This document shows, piece after piece, positions 8,820-16,506 of a stretch of 64,000 bases of DNA (position 1 is the first letter of the stretch; each line of letters starts with the position of its first letter). The notes below the pieces were generated by a model. It ran no database searches and was not told the origin of the DNA. It worked only from the letters and a program-made list of their open reading frames with translations. The translations under genes were made by a program, and so were the position numbers. Source of the DNA: Spirochaeta cellobiosiphila DSM 17781 (lineage in GTDB: Bacteria > Spirochaetota > Spirochaetia > DSM-17781); NCBI RefSeq assembly GCF_000426705.1, contig NZ_AUFW01000007.1, positions 330,612 through 394,611 on the forward strand, read 5' to 3'.

Positions 8820-8844
8820 CCGGCTGTATGTCAGCCGGTTTTTT
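8820..8844 (+). terminator. Rho-independent terminator downstream of the lysO-like gene
   Basis: A perfect 7 bp stem (CCGGCTG at 8820-8826, CAGCCGG at 8832-8838) with a 5 nt loop and six T residues (8839-8844). The T-run covers the last bases of the convergent dtxR-family gene. It sits about 125 nt after the lysO stop, so the transcript would have a longish 3' end. Confidence 0.8.
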
Positions 8845-9535
8845 ATATACCTATTGTTTCAATGTCTATATAAGAAGCAAAGAGATTATTTATTACCCCC
8901 CTCGCATCATCACTAACGCGTACAAGGTTTAGATTCTCTTCATTCTTCTCTTTTACAAGGAATATTTCATTAGGACGAATACCAAATTCATGGCAAGCAT
9001 GTAACAATCCCGGGATTTCTTCACCTTCTTCAGTAATACGTTGAACACGTACAACTTGACCTAACTCAGCATGATGTAAGCGTGTAGATTTAACTATAGT
9101 TTTTTCAGCTTCTGAACCGGGCATGGGGTTACCATGTGGACAACGATCGGGCCTTCCTAATTTTTCGTATAAATGATTTGTAAATTCAGTAGATATTTTG
9201 TCTTGTAGGTTCTTAGCTTCAACATCACTTTTTTCCCAAGGATATGCCAGCATGTCAACCAGCAAATGTTCTATGAGATAGTGCCTTCTCAAAACACTTG
9301 AGGCATAGTTTTCACCTTTTTCTGTCAACTTAATCAAACCATATAAGTCCTGATCTACCAAATCCAAGCTTTTTAATCTCTTTACAGCCTGTGATACAGC
9401 AGGACGACTAACTTCCATCCTTTCTGCTAATTTAGCATTAGTTACTTTTTCATAATCCCTTCGAATTAAATATATCGTTGACAAATATTCACTCGCTGCT
9501 GGAAATTTAGCTGCTAATTCTAATAATTTTTCCAC
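8843..9535 (-). CDS. DtxR/MntR-family metal-dependent transcriptional regulator
   Basis: A 230 aa regulator with an N-terminal winged helix (AKLAERMEVSRPAVSQAVKRLKSLDLV), a dimerisation and metal-binding domain (SSVLRRHYLIEHLLVDMLAYPW, then the family hallmark CPHGNPMPG) and a C-terminal FeoA/SH3-like domain (residues ~150-230). The His/Glu/Cys ligands expected for Fe or Mn binding are in place. Members include DtxR, IdeR, MntR and treponemal TroR. The start is GTG with AAAGGAT upstream. No metal transporter lies next to it, so its targets are elsewhere. Confidence 0.9.
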   Translation of the reverse strand: MEKLLELAAKFPAASEYLSTIYLIRRDYEKVTNAKLAERMEVSRPAVSQAVKRLKSLDLVDQDLYGLIKLTEKGENYASSVLRRHYLIEHLLVDMLAYPWEKSDVEAKNLQDKISTEFTNHLYEKLGRPDRCPHGNPMPGSEAEKTIVKSTRLHHAELGQVVRVQRITEEGEEIPGLLHACHEFGIRPNEIFLVKEKNEENLNLVRVSDDARGVINNLFASYIDIETIGI

Positions 9536-9654
9536 TTTAGTATCCTTTGACGATCTTTCCTACATAATAACCTTAATAGAGAACAAATACAGATCAAATT
9601 GTTTAAAATGACCAATAACTTAACATATGAGAGCTATTTCGTTAACACTTTCCT

Positions 9655-9690
9655 TCCTTTATTAAGCTTTTGTTTTTACTTAATAAAGGA
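9655..9690. repeat. 12 bp perfect inverted repeat upstream of the terB-like gene
   Basis: TCCTTTATTAAG (9655-9666) pairs with CTTAATAAAGGA (9679-9690) across a 12 nt loop. The right arm overlaps the likely -35 box of the terB/prsW promoter. It could be an operator for a dimeric repressor or, as RNA, a hairpin. The divergent DtxR-family gene makes autoregulation possible, but no protein can be assigned from the sequence. Confidence 0.5.
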
Positions 9691-9703
9691 TTACTGTTAA
9701 TAT
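9675..9703 (+). promoter_or_regulatory. Candidate promoter of the terB-prsW pair
   Basis: TTTACT (9675-9680), 17 bp, TAATAT (9698-9703). The start codon at 9733 is about 30 nt downstream with AAGGAG between, a normal leader. A second TATAAT at 9710-9715 has no good -35 partner. The -35 lies within the inverted repeat at 9655-9690. Confidence 0.45.
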
Positions 9704-9732
9704 AGCCCCTATAATATAAAAAGGAGTCCTTA

Positions 9733-10077
9733 ATGGCAGATGTGCAGACATTAAATGACAAAGAAAAGCAATTTTTGGCTGGTAGTATAAAGAGTATGGT
9801 TCTAGCCGATGGTCAAATAGACGATGAAGAAATCCAGGAGATTACTAAAATAACAAATGAGCTGAATTTCTCAGATTTTGATCAAAGTCTAGAACAGTTT
9901 GAGATTATAGTTAAAGATCAAGAAACCTTCTGGGATTTGTCTAAAACTATTACTGATACAAGTAAACAAGATATTATATTGGATATATTATATGATTTAA
10001 GCTTACAGGAAGGATATAGCCATTTATCCCAAAACAAATTGATTAATAAAATTAAACAAATATGGGGACGAGACTGA
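9733..10077 (+). CDS. TerB-like (tellurite resistance family) small helical protein
   Basis: A 114 aa acidic helical protein. The segment KQFLAGSIKSMVLADGQIDDEEIQEITKI carries the TerB/DjlA hallmark (A-D-G-x-I-D-x-x-E), where paired acidic residues can bind metal; the second half is a less conserved helical repeat. No signal or membrane segment. AAGGAG gives a firm start. Its end overlaps the PrsW-like protease gene by 16 nt, so the two are translated together. Members of the family are thought to work at the membrane with ion- or stress-related partners; a direct link to tellurite should not be assumed. Confidence 0.7.
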   Translation: MADVQTLNDKEKQFLAGSIKSMVLADGQIDDEEIQEITKITNELNFSDFDQSLEQFEIIVKDQETFWDLSKTITDTSKQDIILDILYDLSLQEGYSHLSQNKLINKIKQIWGRD

Positions 10078-10760
10078 TAGCTTTTGTTTTAGCTCTTATC
10101 CCAGGTATTCTCATAATCATCCACTTTTATAAGAAGGATTCTACTCAACCTGAACCAAAAAGACTTGTACTTAAGGTCTTTTTGGGAGGTGTGTTATGCA
10201 CTCTACCTGCATTGATACTAGAACTATTTTTTGGTTTTGTGGCCAATTCTATGAGCCTAAAACCACTGATCCAAGTTCTTTTTAATTCTTATATCATAGC
10301 AGGATTCAGTGAAGAAATTATGAAATTTTTGGTGGTTTGGATATTTATTTATAAAAGCGATGATTTTGATCAAGTCATTGATGGAATCGTTTATACAGTG
10401 GCTGCCAGTATGGGATTTGCCTGTTTAGAAAATATCCTATATGTCAATACGGGGGGAATAGGTGTAGCACTTATTCGAGGATTAACTTCTGTGCCTCTTC
10501 ATGCCTCTGCTTCAGGAATAATGGGGTTTTATCTTGGAAGAGCAAAACTTACAGGTAACTTGTATGAAAGAAATCGACTGATACAATTCGGATTACTTTG
10601 TGCCATCCTTATTCATGGGACTTATGATTTCGTACTTTTCGTACAACCAATCACTCCTTTGCCTACTAGTTATCTATCTATTTTCATTGTTATTGTATCT
10701 ATGATGATATTAAATGGATTAATAAAAAAAACAAAGCAATACGATATTGCAAGCTATTAG
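10062..10760 (+). CDS. PrsW-family intramembrane metalloprotease
   Basis: Polytopic membrane protein, 232 aa, with about seven hydrophobic segments. It holds the PrsW-type motifs in order: SEEIMKFLVVW (the EExxK motif), ENILYVNTGG, VPLHASASGIMGFYLG and LIHGTYDFVLF; the Glu pair and the two His residues would form the metal site. PrsW in Bacillus cuts an anti-sigma factor; here no anti-sigma gene is adjacent. It starts inside the terB-like gene without its own clear ribosome site. The next gene, purL, has its own promoter reading out of the end of this gene. Confidence 0.85.
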   Translation: MGTRLIAFVLALIPGILIIIHFYKKDSTQPEPKRLVLKVFLGGVLCTLPALILELFFGFVANSMSLKPLIQVLFNSYIIAGFSEEIMKFLVVWIFIYKSDDFDQVIDGIVYTVAASMGFACLENILYVNTGGIGVALIRGLTSVPLHASASGIMGFYLGRAKLTGNLYERNRLIQFGLLCAILIHGTYDFVLFVQPITPLPTSYLSIFIVIVSMMILNGLIKKTKQYDIASY

Positions 10761-10786
10761 ACACAACCAACCTTATTTGGTATCCT
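10758..10786 (+). promoter_or_regulatory. Candidate leaderless promoter of purL
   Basis: TAGACA (10758-10763), 17 bp, TATCCT (10781-10786). Transcription should begin near 10793-10794, only 3-4 nt before the purL ATG at 10797, and no Shine-Dalgarno sequence is present. The -35 overlaps the stop codon of the prsW-like gene. Confidence 0.45.
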
Positions 10787-10796
10787 TCTCTTACCC

Positions 10797-13760
10797 ATGA
10801 GAGTCGAAATAATCTATAAAAAACCAGGCCAAGACGGTAGGGCTAAGCGGACCCTAAATAGTCTTAAAAAGACGGTTTCATCAACAATTGAAGATCTGAT
10901 AATTGCTGATGGATTTCTTATTGATAATGTTCCCAGTTTAGATGAGAACACTGCTGAATTAATTTTTTCAGATCCTGTCGCGCAAGACGTTTTTATTAAT
11001 AATGATGTGGGAGATAAGCTACCTCCATGGAATTATGTAATCGAAGTTACCTATAAAGCAGGAGTAGCAGATCCTACTGTAATCACTTGTAAAGAAGCAA
11101 TGGAAACGGCTCTAAGTAAAAAACTTGAAAATAATGCCATAATTAAAACAACAAGAGCTTTTTACTTTAAGGGAAAAATTGAAAAAGCTGATTTGAAAAA
11201 ACTAATTTCAAAACTTCACAATCCACTTATTCAACAAGCATTCACCTTAACAAATAAGGAATGGAAAGAAGGAAAACGGCTACCCTTAAGTTATCAAACA
11301 GCTGTACCTGAAAGCTCTGTTGAAGTGAGATCAATTTCTATTACTGATATTGCCGAAGACTCAAAATTAGCTGAATTATCAAAAACACGTTTGTTGGCAC
11401 TCGAAAAAGATGAAATGAGAGCTATTCAAAGACATTACCAATTAGATTCAACTAAGGAATTAAGGAAATCAAAAGGTTTAACCATTGAACCTACTGATGT
11501 AGAATTAGAAATGATTGCACAAACATGGTCTGAACATTGCAAACATAAAATATTCGCAGCAGATATCGAATATAAAGATCAAGATTCAATAACAAACATT
11601 AGTTCCTTATATTCCACTTACATCAAAGATACAACCAAAACAATATCAAAAGAGAGAACATATCTAAGATCTGTTTTCCATGACAATGCAGGAGTAGTTC
11701 AATTTGATGAAGACACACTACTCTGTTTTAAGGCGGAAACACATAATAGTCCAAGTGCCTTAGATCCTTATGGTGGAGCTATAACTGGAATTGTCGGGGT
11801 TAATCGAGACATATTAGGAACAGGAAAGGGCGCTAAACCCATCTTTAATACTAATGTACTATGTTTTGGTGACCCAAATATAGAGGAAAAGGAGATACCT
11901 ACTGGTCTACTTCATCCAAAACAAGTCATGGAAGGAGTCCATCACGGAATAATTGATGGGGGGAACCAATCTGGCATTCCTACTGTAGGAGGAGCCTTTG
12001 CTTTTGATGATTCTTATATAGGGAAACCACTAGTATTTGCCGGTACAGGAGGAATATTACCTGCAAAAATTAATGGAGAAGAGTCCTGGATCAAACATAT
12101 TGATAAAGGAGACCTCGTTGTAATGTTAGGAGGTCGAATTGGAAAAGATGGTATTCATGGCGCTACTTTTAGTTCTCAAGCTCTAGATGAAGAGTCTCCA
12201 ACTTCTGCTGTACAAATTGGAGATCCAATCACCCAAAAAAAGATGACCGATTTTTTACTGGAAGCTAGAGACCTTAATCTGTATAAAGGCATTACTGATA
12301 ATGGAGCTGGTGGCCTCTCATCAAGCCTTGGAGAAATGGCAGAATCTTCTGGTGGTGTATTAATAGAACTTGATAAAGCACCATTAAAGTATAATGGATT
12401 AGCTCCCTGGGAAATCTTGGTTTCAGAATCACAGGAAAGAATGAGCCTGAGTGTAGATCCAGAACAGCTTAGTTCTTTCCTTCAATTAGCTCAAAGACGA
12501 GATGTTGAAGCTACAGTGATTGGTGAATTTACAGACTCTGGTTATGTTGAATTAAAATATAATAATTCTCTCGTTGGCCTACTAGATATGGACTTCCTTC
12601 ATAATGGTTTACCAACTATGAAACTAAAAGCCAAATGGATAGAACCAAAACGAGAGAATCAAAAGCTAGATGATAATCATGGTAAAAAGTGGTTACTAAG
12701 ACTTTTAGAAGATCCTACAATTGCCAGTAAAGAAAACCTTGTCAGACAGTATGACCATGAAGTCCAAGGGAACTCAGTCATTAAACCTTTTACCGGCATT
12801 AAAGCAGATGGACCTAGTGATGGTGCAGTAATACGCCCAAAAGCAACAAGTCTCAAAGGGGTCACAGTAACTCATGGGATATGTCAAAGAATATCTGATG
12901 GGGATACTTATCATATGGCAATGAATGCTGTTGATGAAGCCTATAGAGCCCATATAGCATTAGGAGGCAATCCTGATGAAGTATCAGCTCTAGATAATTT
13001 TTGCTGGCCTGACCCAATAGAATCTGAGAAGACCCCAGACGGTCAATATAAACTAGCTCAACTTGTTAGAGCTTGTCAGGGACTACAAAAAGTCTGTCTT
13101 GATTACAAGATTCCCTTAATTTCAGGCAAAGATAGTATGAAAAACGATGCCATACTGGATAATAAGAAAGTATCAATCAGGCCTACATTATTAATTTCAC
13201 TAATGGGAACTATAAATGATGTAAGAAAATCAGTATCGACAGATTTTCAAAAAGCTGGGGACCTAATATACATACTGGGAGCAACTTCTTCTGATACAGG
13301 AGGTAGTAGCCTTGAAAAGATTTTAGACTGTGAACTGGGAAAGGTTCCCGAAGTACACACACAAAAAGCTTTATCCCTATATACTACTCTCCATAAAATT
13401 ATGGAAGATAACCTTATACACTCCTGCCATGATCTATCAGATGGAGGATTAGGAGTAGCTCTTGTTGAATCATGTATTGGTGGTAAAATAGGGGCTCAAA
13501 TAGATATATCCAAAATCCCTGTGGTTTCAACAAATATGGAAAAAACTCGAATTCTATTCACAGAAACTCCAAGTAGATTTCTTGTCTCTATCGCGCCTTC
13601 GGACAAAGAAAAGTTCGAAGAGCTTTTAAAAGACAATACACATGCCTTAATTGGAGAAGTATTAAACACAACAGATATCGTTTTTAATACAAATGAAGAT
13701 GAAAAATGGTTTTCAGCTTCTATGGAGGAATCAGAAAAAGCTTGGAAAAGTTTGCATTAA
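10797..13760 (+). CDS. purL: Phosphoribosylformylglycinamidine synthase, large subunit (PurL)
   Basis: The ATP-dependent synthetase of the fourth purine step, making FGAM from FGAR. The 987 aa protein starts with a PurS-like segment (MRVEIIYKKPGQDGRAKRTL), followed by the linker with TWSEHCKHKIF, the first AIRS-like half (KAETHNSPSALDPYGGAITG; DNGAGGLSSSLGEMAESSGG) and the second half (ISGKDSMKND; HDLSDGGLGVALVES). It is longer than the Bacillus-type small PurL (about 740 aa) but lacks the C-terminal glutamine amidotransferase of the 1,200-1,300 aa form, which is encoded by the next gene, 10 nt downstream. No ribosome site is seen, consistent with a leaderless mRNA. Confidence 0.92.
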   Translation: MRVEIIYKKPGQDGRAKRTLNSLKKTVSSTIEDLIIADGFLIDNVPSLDENTAELIFSDPVAQDVFINNDVGDKLPPWNYVIEVTYKAGVADPTVITCKEAMETALSKKLENNAIIKTTRAFYFKGKIEKADLKKLISKLHNPLIQQAFTLTNKEWKEGKRLPLSYQTAVPESSVEVRSISITDIAEDSKLAELSKTRLLALEKDEMRAIQRHYQLDSTKELRKSKGLTIEPTDVELEMIAQTWSEHCKHKIFAADIEYKDQDSITNISSLYSTYIKDTTKTISKERTYLRSVFHDNAGVVQFDEDTLLCFKAETHNSPSALDPYGGAITGIVGVNRDILGTGKGAKPIFNTNVLCFGDPNIEEKEIPTGLLHPKQVMEGVHHGIIDGGNQSGIPTVGGAFAFDDSYIGKPLVFAGTGGILPAKINGEESWIKHIDKGDLVVMLGGRIGKDGIHGATFSSQALDEESPTSAVQIGDPITQKKMTDFLLEARDLNLYKGITDNGAGGLSSSLGEMAESSGGVLIELDKAPLKYNGLAPWEILVSESQERMSLSVDPEQLSSFLQLAQRRDVEATVIGEFTDSGYVELKYNNSLVGLLDMDFLHNGLPTMKLKAKWIEPKRENQKLDDNHGKKWLLRLLEDPTIASKENLVRQYDHEVQGNSVIKPFTGIKADGPSDGAVIRPKATSLKGVTVTHGICQRISDGDTYHMAMNAVDEAYRAHIALGGNPDEVSALDNFCWPDPIESEKTPDGQYKLAQLVRACQGLQKVCLDYKIPLISGKDSMKNDAILDNKKVSIRPTLLISLMGTINDVRKSVSTDFQKAGDLIYILGATSSDTGGSSLEKILDCELGKVPEVHTQKALSLYTTLHKIMEDNLIHSCHDLSDGGLGVALVESCIGGKIGAQIDISKIPVVSTNMEKTRILFTETPSRFLVSIAPSDKEKFEELLKDNTHALIGEVLNTTDIVFNTNEDEKWFSASMEESEKAWKSLH

Positions 13761-13770
13761 GGAGATAGAG

Positions 13771-14529
13771 ATGACCGTTCATGCATGTATAATAACAGGA
13801 TATGGAATAAATTCAGATCTTGAGTTAGCGGAAGCTTTTGAAATGTCTGGAGCTAAGGCTGATCGTATTCACATAAATGATTTGATAAAAGATTCAAGTA
13901 AAATTCATGAATATCATATTATTGGTTTTCCTGGTGGTTTTTCTTTTGGTGATCATATTGGATCTGGAAAAGTTTTTGCCCATCTCTTTAAAAAGAACCT
14001 AAAAGAAGATTTAGACAAGTTTATCAAAGCAGGAAAATTGATTATTGGTATTTGCAATGGATTTCAAGTCCTTGTAAAAATGGGTGTATTACCAAATACG
14101 GAAAGTGATTGGATACCACAAACAAGTTTGATCCATAATGACTCGGGAGAGTTTATTGATAAATGGGTGAGAGTTAAGTTTAACCAGAATAGTCCCTGTA
14201 TTTGGACACGAGGATTAACAGAAATGGATTTACCCATCAGACATGGGGAAGGTAAATTTATTTATTCTGATATGTACATTAGAAAATTGATAAATGAATC
14301 AAATCTTGTAGCTTTGCAGTATATTAATGAGAATCCTAATGGATCAGAGGATGATATTGCCGGAATTACTGATATTACAGGGCAGATCTTGGGTTTAATG
14401 CCCCATCCTGAAGCCTATAGATTTGAAACTAATCATCCACTGTGGAGACGAGGTATGGTTAATTCAGACCTGGGCATAAAGATCATTAAAAAGGGTGTGG
14501 ATTTTATCGCCAAAGCTAATATAATTTAA
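13771..14529 (+). CDS. purQ: Phosphoribosylformylglycinamidine synthase, glutaminase subunit (PurQ)
   Basis: Class I glutamine amidotransferase, 252 aa: oxyanion region GFPGGFSFGDHIGSGK, nucleophile Cys in GICNGFQVLVKMG, and the His-Glu pair in MPHPEAYRFE. It would supply ammonia to PurL. ATG 13771 is chosen because GGAGA sits 5 nt before it and the following MTVHACIITGYG is the first strand of the fold; the frame is open further upstream within purL. A hairpin terminator follows. Confidence 0.93.
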   Translation: MTVHACIITGYGINSDLELAEAFEMSGAKADRIHINDLIKDSSKIHEYHIIGFPGGFSFGDHIGSGKVFAHLFKKNLKEDLDKFIKAGKLIIGICNGFQVLVKMGVLPNTESDWIPQTSLIHNDSGEFIDKWVRVKFNQNSPCIWTRGLTEMDLPIRHGEGKFIYSDMYIRKLINESNLVALQYINENPNGSEDDIAGITDITGQILGLMPHPEAYRFETNHPLWRRGMVNSDLGIKIIKKGVDFIAKANII

Positions 14530-14544
14530 TGTTGTATTCAATGT

Positions 14545-14569
14545 AGGAAGCCTATGGCTTCCTGCTTTT
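14545..14569 (+). terminator. Likely terminator after purLQ
   Basis: AGGAAGCC (14545-14552) pairs with GGCTTCCT (14556-14563) around a 3 nt loop, followed by GC and TTTT. The stem is strong but the T-run is short, so termination may be partial and let some transcripts run into the diguanylate cyclase gene. Confidence 0.55.
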
Positions 14570-14585
14570 AAAAATAAAGGACAAT

Positions 14586-15614
14586 ATGGATAGGGTCAAA
14601 TATGAAGACCTTGAAAAACAAGTTTATGATCTCAAGCAGTTATTAGAAATCAGTAAAAGCCTTAATTCAACATTGGATTACAGTCTTCTTATAGATTCAA
14701 TTCTGTATACTTGTATGGGACAACTTAAAGTAATCAAGGCAGGAATTTTAACTCGAAAATCAATTGATAATGCAGATCTCGTGCTCTATAGAAATCATAT
14801 TGGATTTGATATTGAGTTAAGTAAAGATTATATAATTCCTGATAATCATCCCATTTTAGATATTCTGAATAAGGATGATCAATGTTTTCCACCATCTATA
14901 TTAAAGCCCTTTATTCAAGAAAATTCTCCTATTAATAATATTTATGATCTCAATCCATCTATTATGGTTCCTTTAAAGGCAAAGGGCATCATACATGGTC
15001 TGCTTATCTTAGGAGAACGTATTGGAAATACTCCATTTAATTCTTATGAAAAGGATTTCCTTCTTAATCTATCTATTTTTGCGGCTATAGCAGTTCATAA
15101 TGCATTTCTCTTTGAAATGACTACTACCGATATGATGACAAAATTAAAGTTGAAGCATTTTTTCTTATCTTCTCTTAAAGAAAAGATAGATTTAGCTATA
15201 GATACCGGAGGTCATCTGTCATTAATGATGATAGATATTGATCACTTTAAAAACTTCAATGACACCTATGGCCATACTTATGGTGATTGCATTTTAGTAG
15301 AGATAGCCCAAATTATTCTCAATAATGTTCGCCAAGGAGATATAGCGGCACGATACGGTGGTGAAGAATTTGCTGTCATATTACCTGAAGCATCCCTATC
15401 AACAGCACAAGCTGTAGCAGAAAGAATCAGAACTGATGTGGAAGATTGTGTTGTGCGTTCACACAATGAATCATTAAAAGTAACATTATCCATTGGTGTT
15501 GCCGAGTTTGATACTAAAAAAGACAAACAAGAAGTGAATTTCATTGATCGTGCTGATAAAGCACTATATACATCTAAGACTGAAGGAAGAAACAGGACTA
15601 CAATAGCAGTATAA
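14586..15614 (+). CDS. Diguanylate cyclase with N-terminal GAF-like sensor
   Basis: A 342 aa cytoplasmic protein. Residues 1-20 look coiled, residues ~20-175 resemble a GAF domain (SLNSTLDYSLLIDSILYTCMGQL; PLKAKGIIHGLLILGERIGNTPF), and residues ~180-342 form a GGDEF domain with MIDIDHFKNFNDTYGH and the active-site loop GGEEF. RQGD lies exactly five residues before GGEEF, a complete inhibitory I-site (RxxD), so an active, product-inhibited c-di-GMP synthase is expected. AAAGGA precedes the ATG. The stop overlaps the start of the ferredoxin gene by 1 nt, beginning a coupled series of genes. Confidence 0.9.
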   Translation: MDRVKYEDLEKQVYDLKQLLEISKSLNSTLDYSLLIDSILYTCMGQLKVIKAGILTRKSIDNADLVLYRNHIGFDIELSKDYIIPDNHPILDILNKDDQCFPPSILKPFIQENSPINNIYDLNPSIMVPLKAKGIIHGLLILGERIGNTPFNSYEKDFLLNLSIFAAIAVHNAFLFEMTTTDMMTKLKLKHFFLSSLKEKIDLAIDTGGHLSLMMIDIDHFKNFNDTYGHTYGDCILVEIAQIILNNVRQGDIAARYGGEEFAVILPEASLSTAQAVAERIRTDVEDCVVRSHNESLKVTLSIGVAEFDTKKDKQEVNFIDRADKALYTSKTEGRNRTTIAV

Positions 15615-15919
15615 TGGCGTCGATTACACTATTGAATACTAATACAACCATTAAAACCTCACCAGCAATATCCATACTAAATTCACTACTAAGAGAAGGT
15701 ATATTCATTAACCATCTTTGCGGGGGCAAAGCAGGGTGTGGGACGTGTCAGATTAAAATCATCAGCGGGCATAAATATTTAAGTAAAAAAACAGAAAGAG
15801 AGAAACTTAGGCTAGTTAAAGTGAAAGCCCAAAAAGATATTCGCCTAGCTTGTCAATGTCATACTTTTGGAGATATCACAATAGCCATAAGATTCAAAAA
15901 AGCTTCCATCAAACATTGA
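15614..15919 (+). CDS. 2Fe-2S ferredoxin
   Basis: A 101 aa plant-type ferredoxin fold. The cluster ligands are visible as CGGKAGCGTCQ (spacing C-x5-C-x2-C) with the fourth Cys in RLACQCHTFGDI. The N-terminus ITLLNTNTTIKTSPAISILNSL is the usual beta-hairpin and helix before the cluster loop. Such stand-alone domains pass electrons to oxygenases, hydrogenases or methyltransferase-reactivating proteins; no such partner is adjacent. Its ATG overlaps the cyclase stop (TAATG), so it is translated by re-initiation. Confidence 0.88.
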   Translation: MASITLLNTNTTIKTSPAISILNSLLREGIFINHLCGGKAGCGTCQIKIISGHKYLSKKTEREKLRLVKVKAQKDIRLACQCHTFGDITIAIRFKKASIKH

Positions 15920-15960
15920 AAGTTGAAATTAAATACATAGAATTTAGATGGGAGACGAAT

Positions 15961-16506
15961 ATGCTTGTTGCTGCTGAGATATGGACGGTAGCAAGAACAA
16001 ACCAAGGAAATGCAGTTGTTGTTAAAGCAATAAATACTGAGAAGGCTATACCAATACTGATAGGTAATTTAGAAACACAGTCTATTCTCATTGGCTTAGG
16101 TAAACTAAAAATACCCCGTCCATTAACACATGACCTATTTATATCTCTTTTGGATCAATTACATGTTGATATACAACAAGTAGAAATTTATAAGTACTCA
16201 AATGAAACATACTATGCGAATATTGTATATATGTGTTCCGATGAAGTTCATAAATTGGATTGCCGTCCATCAGATGCTCTCAGTCTAATGGTTCGACTTA
16301 AAATTCCATTACTCATCGAAAGTGAAATTTTTGAAGCACAAGGTGTAGAAATATTTACATTTGAAGAGGACATGCAAATAGAATCACACCCTAATAAGAA
16401 GATTATGTTGGAAGAGAAACTAAAGGACTGTGTCGAACAGGAAAAATATGAAGAAGCTGCAGTAATCAGAGATTTATTAAAGGAGATTGATGATTTAACA
16501 AAATGA
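15961..16506 (+). CDS. Bifunctional nuclease (BFN/DUF151) domain protein with C-terminal UVR motif
   Basis: A 181 aa protein. Residues 1-130 form a BFN domain: KAIPILIGNLETQSILIGL, then RPLTHDLFISLLDQL and DCRPSDALSLMVRLKIPLLI. Residues ~143-180 form a UVR motif (LEEKLKDCVEQEKYEEAAVIRDLLKEI), a helical hairpin that mediates protein contacts in UvrB/UvrC and Clp-related proteins. Family members are reported as metal-dependent DNase/RNase, but this is not firm for all. The start ATG 15961 is picked for GGGAGA 5 nt upstream; the open frame begins earlier inside the ferredoxin gene. The next gene overlaps by ATGA. Confidence 0.82.
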   Translation: MLVAAEIWTVARTNQGNAVVVKAINTEKAIPILIGNLETQSILIGLGKLKIPRPLTHDLFISLLDQLHVDIQQVEIYKYSNETYYANIVYMCSDEVHKLDCRPSDALSLMVRLKIPLLIESEIFEAQGVEIFTFEEDMQIESHPNKKIMLEEKLKDCVEQEKYEEAAVIRDLLKEIDDLTK

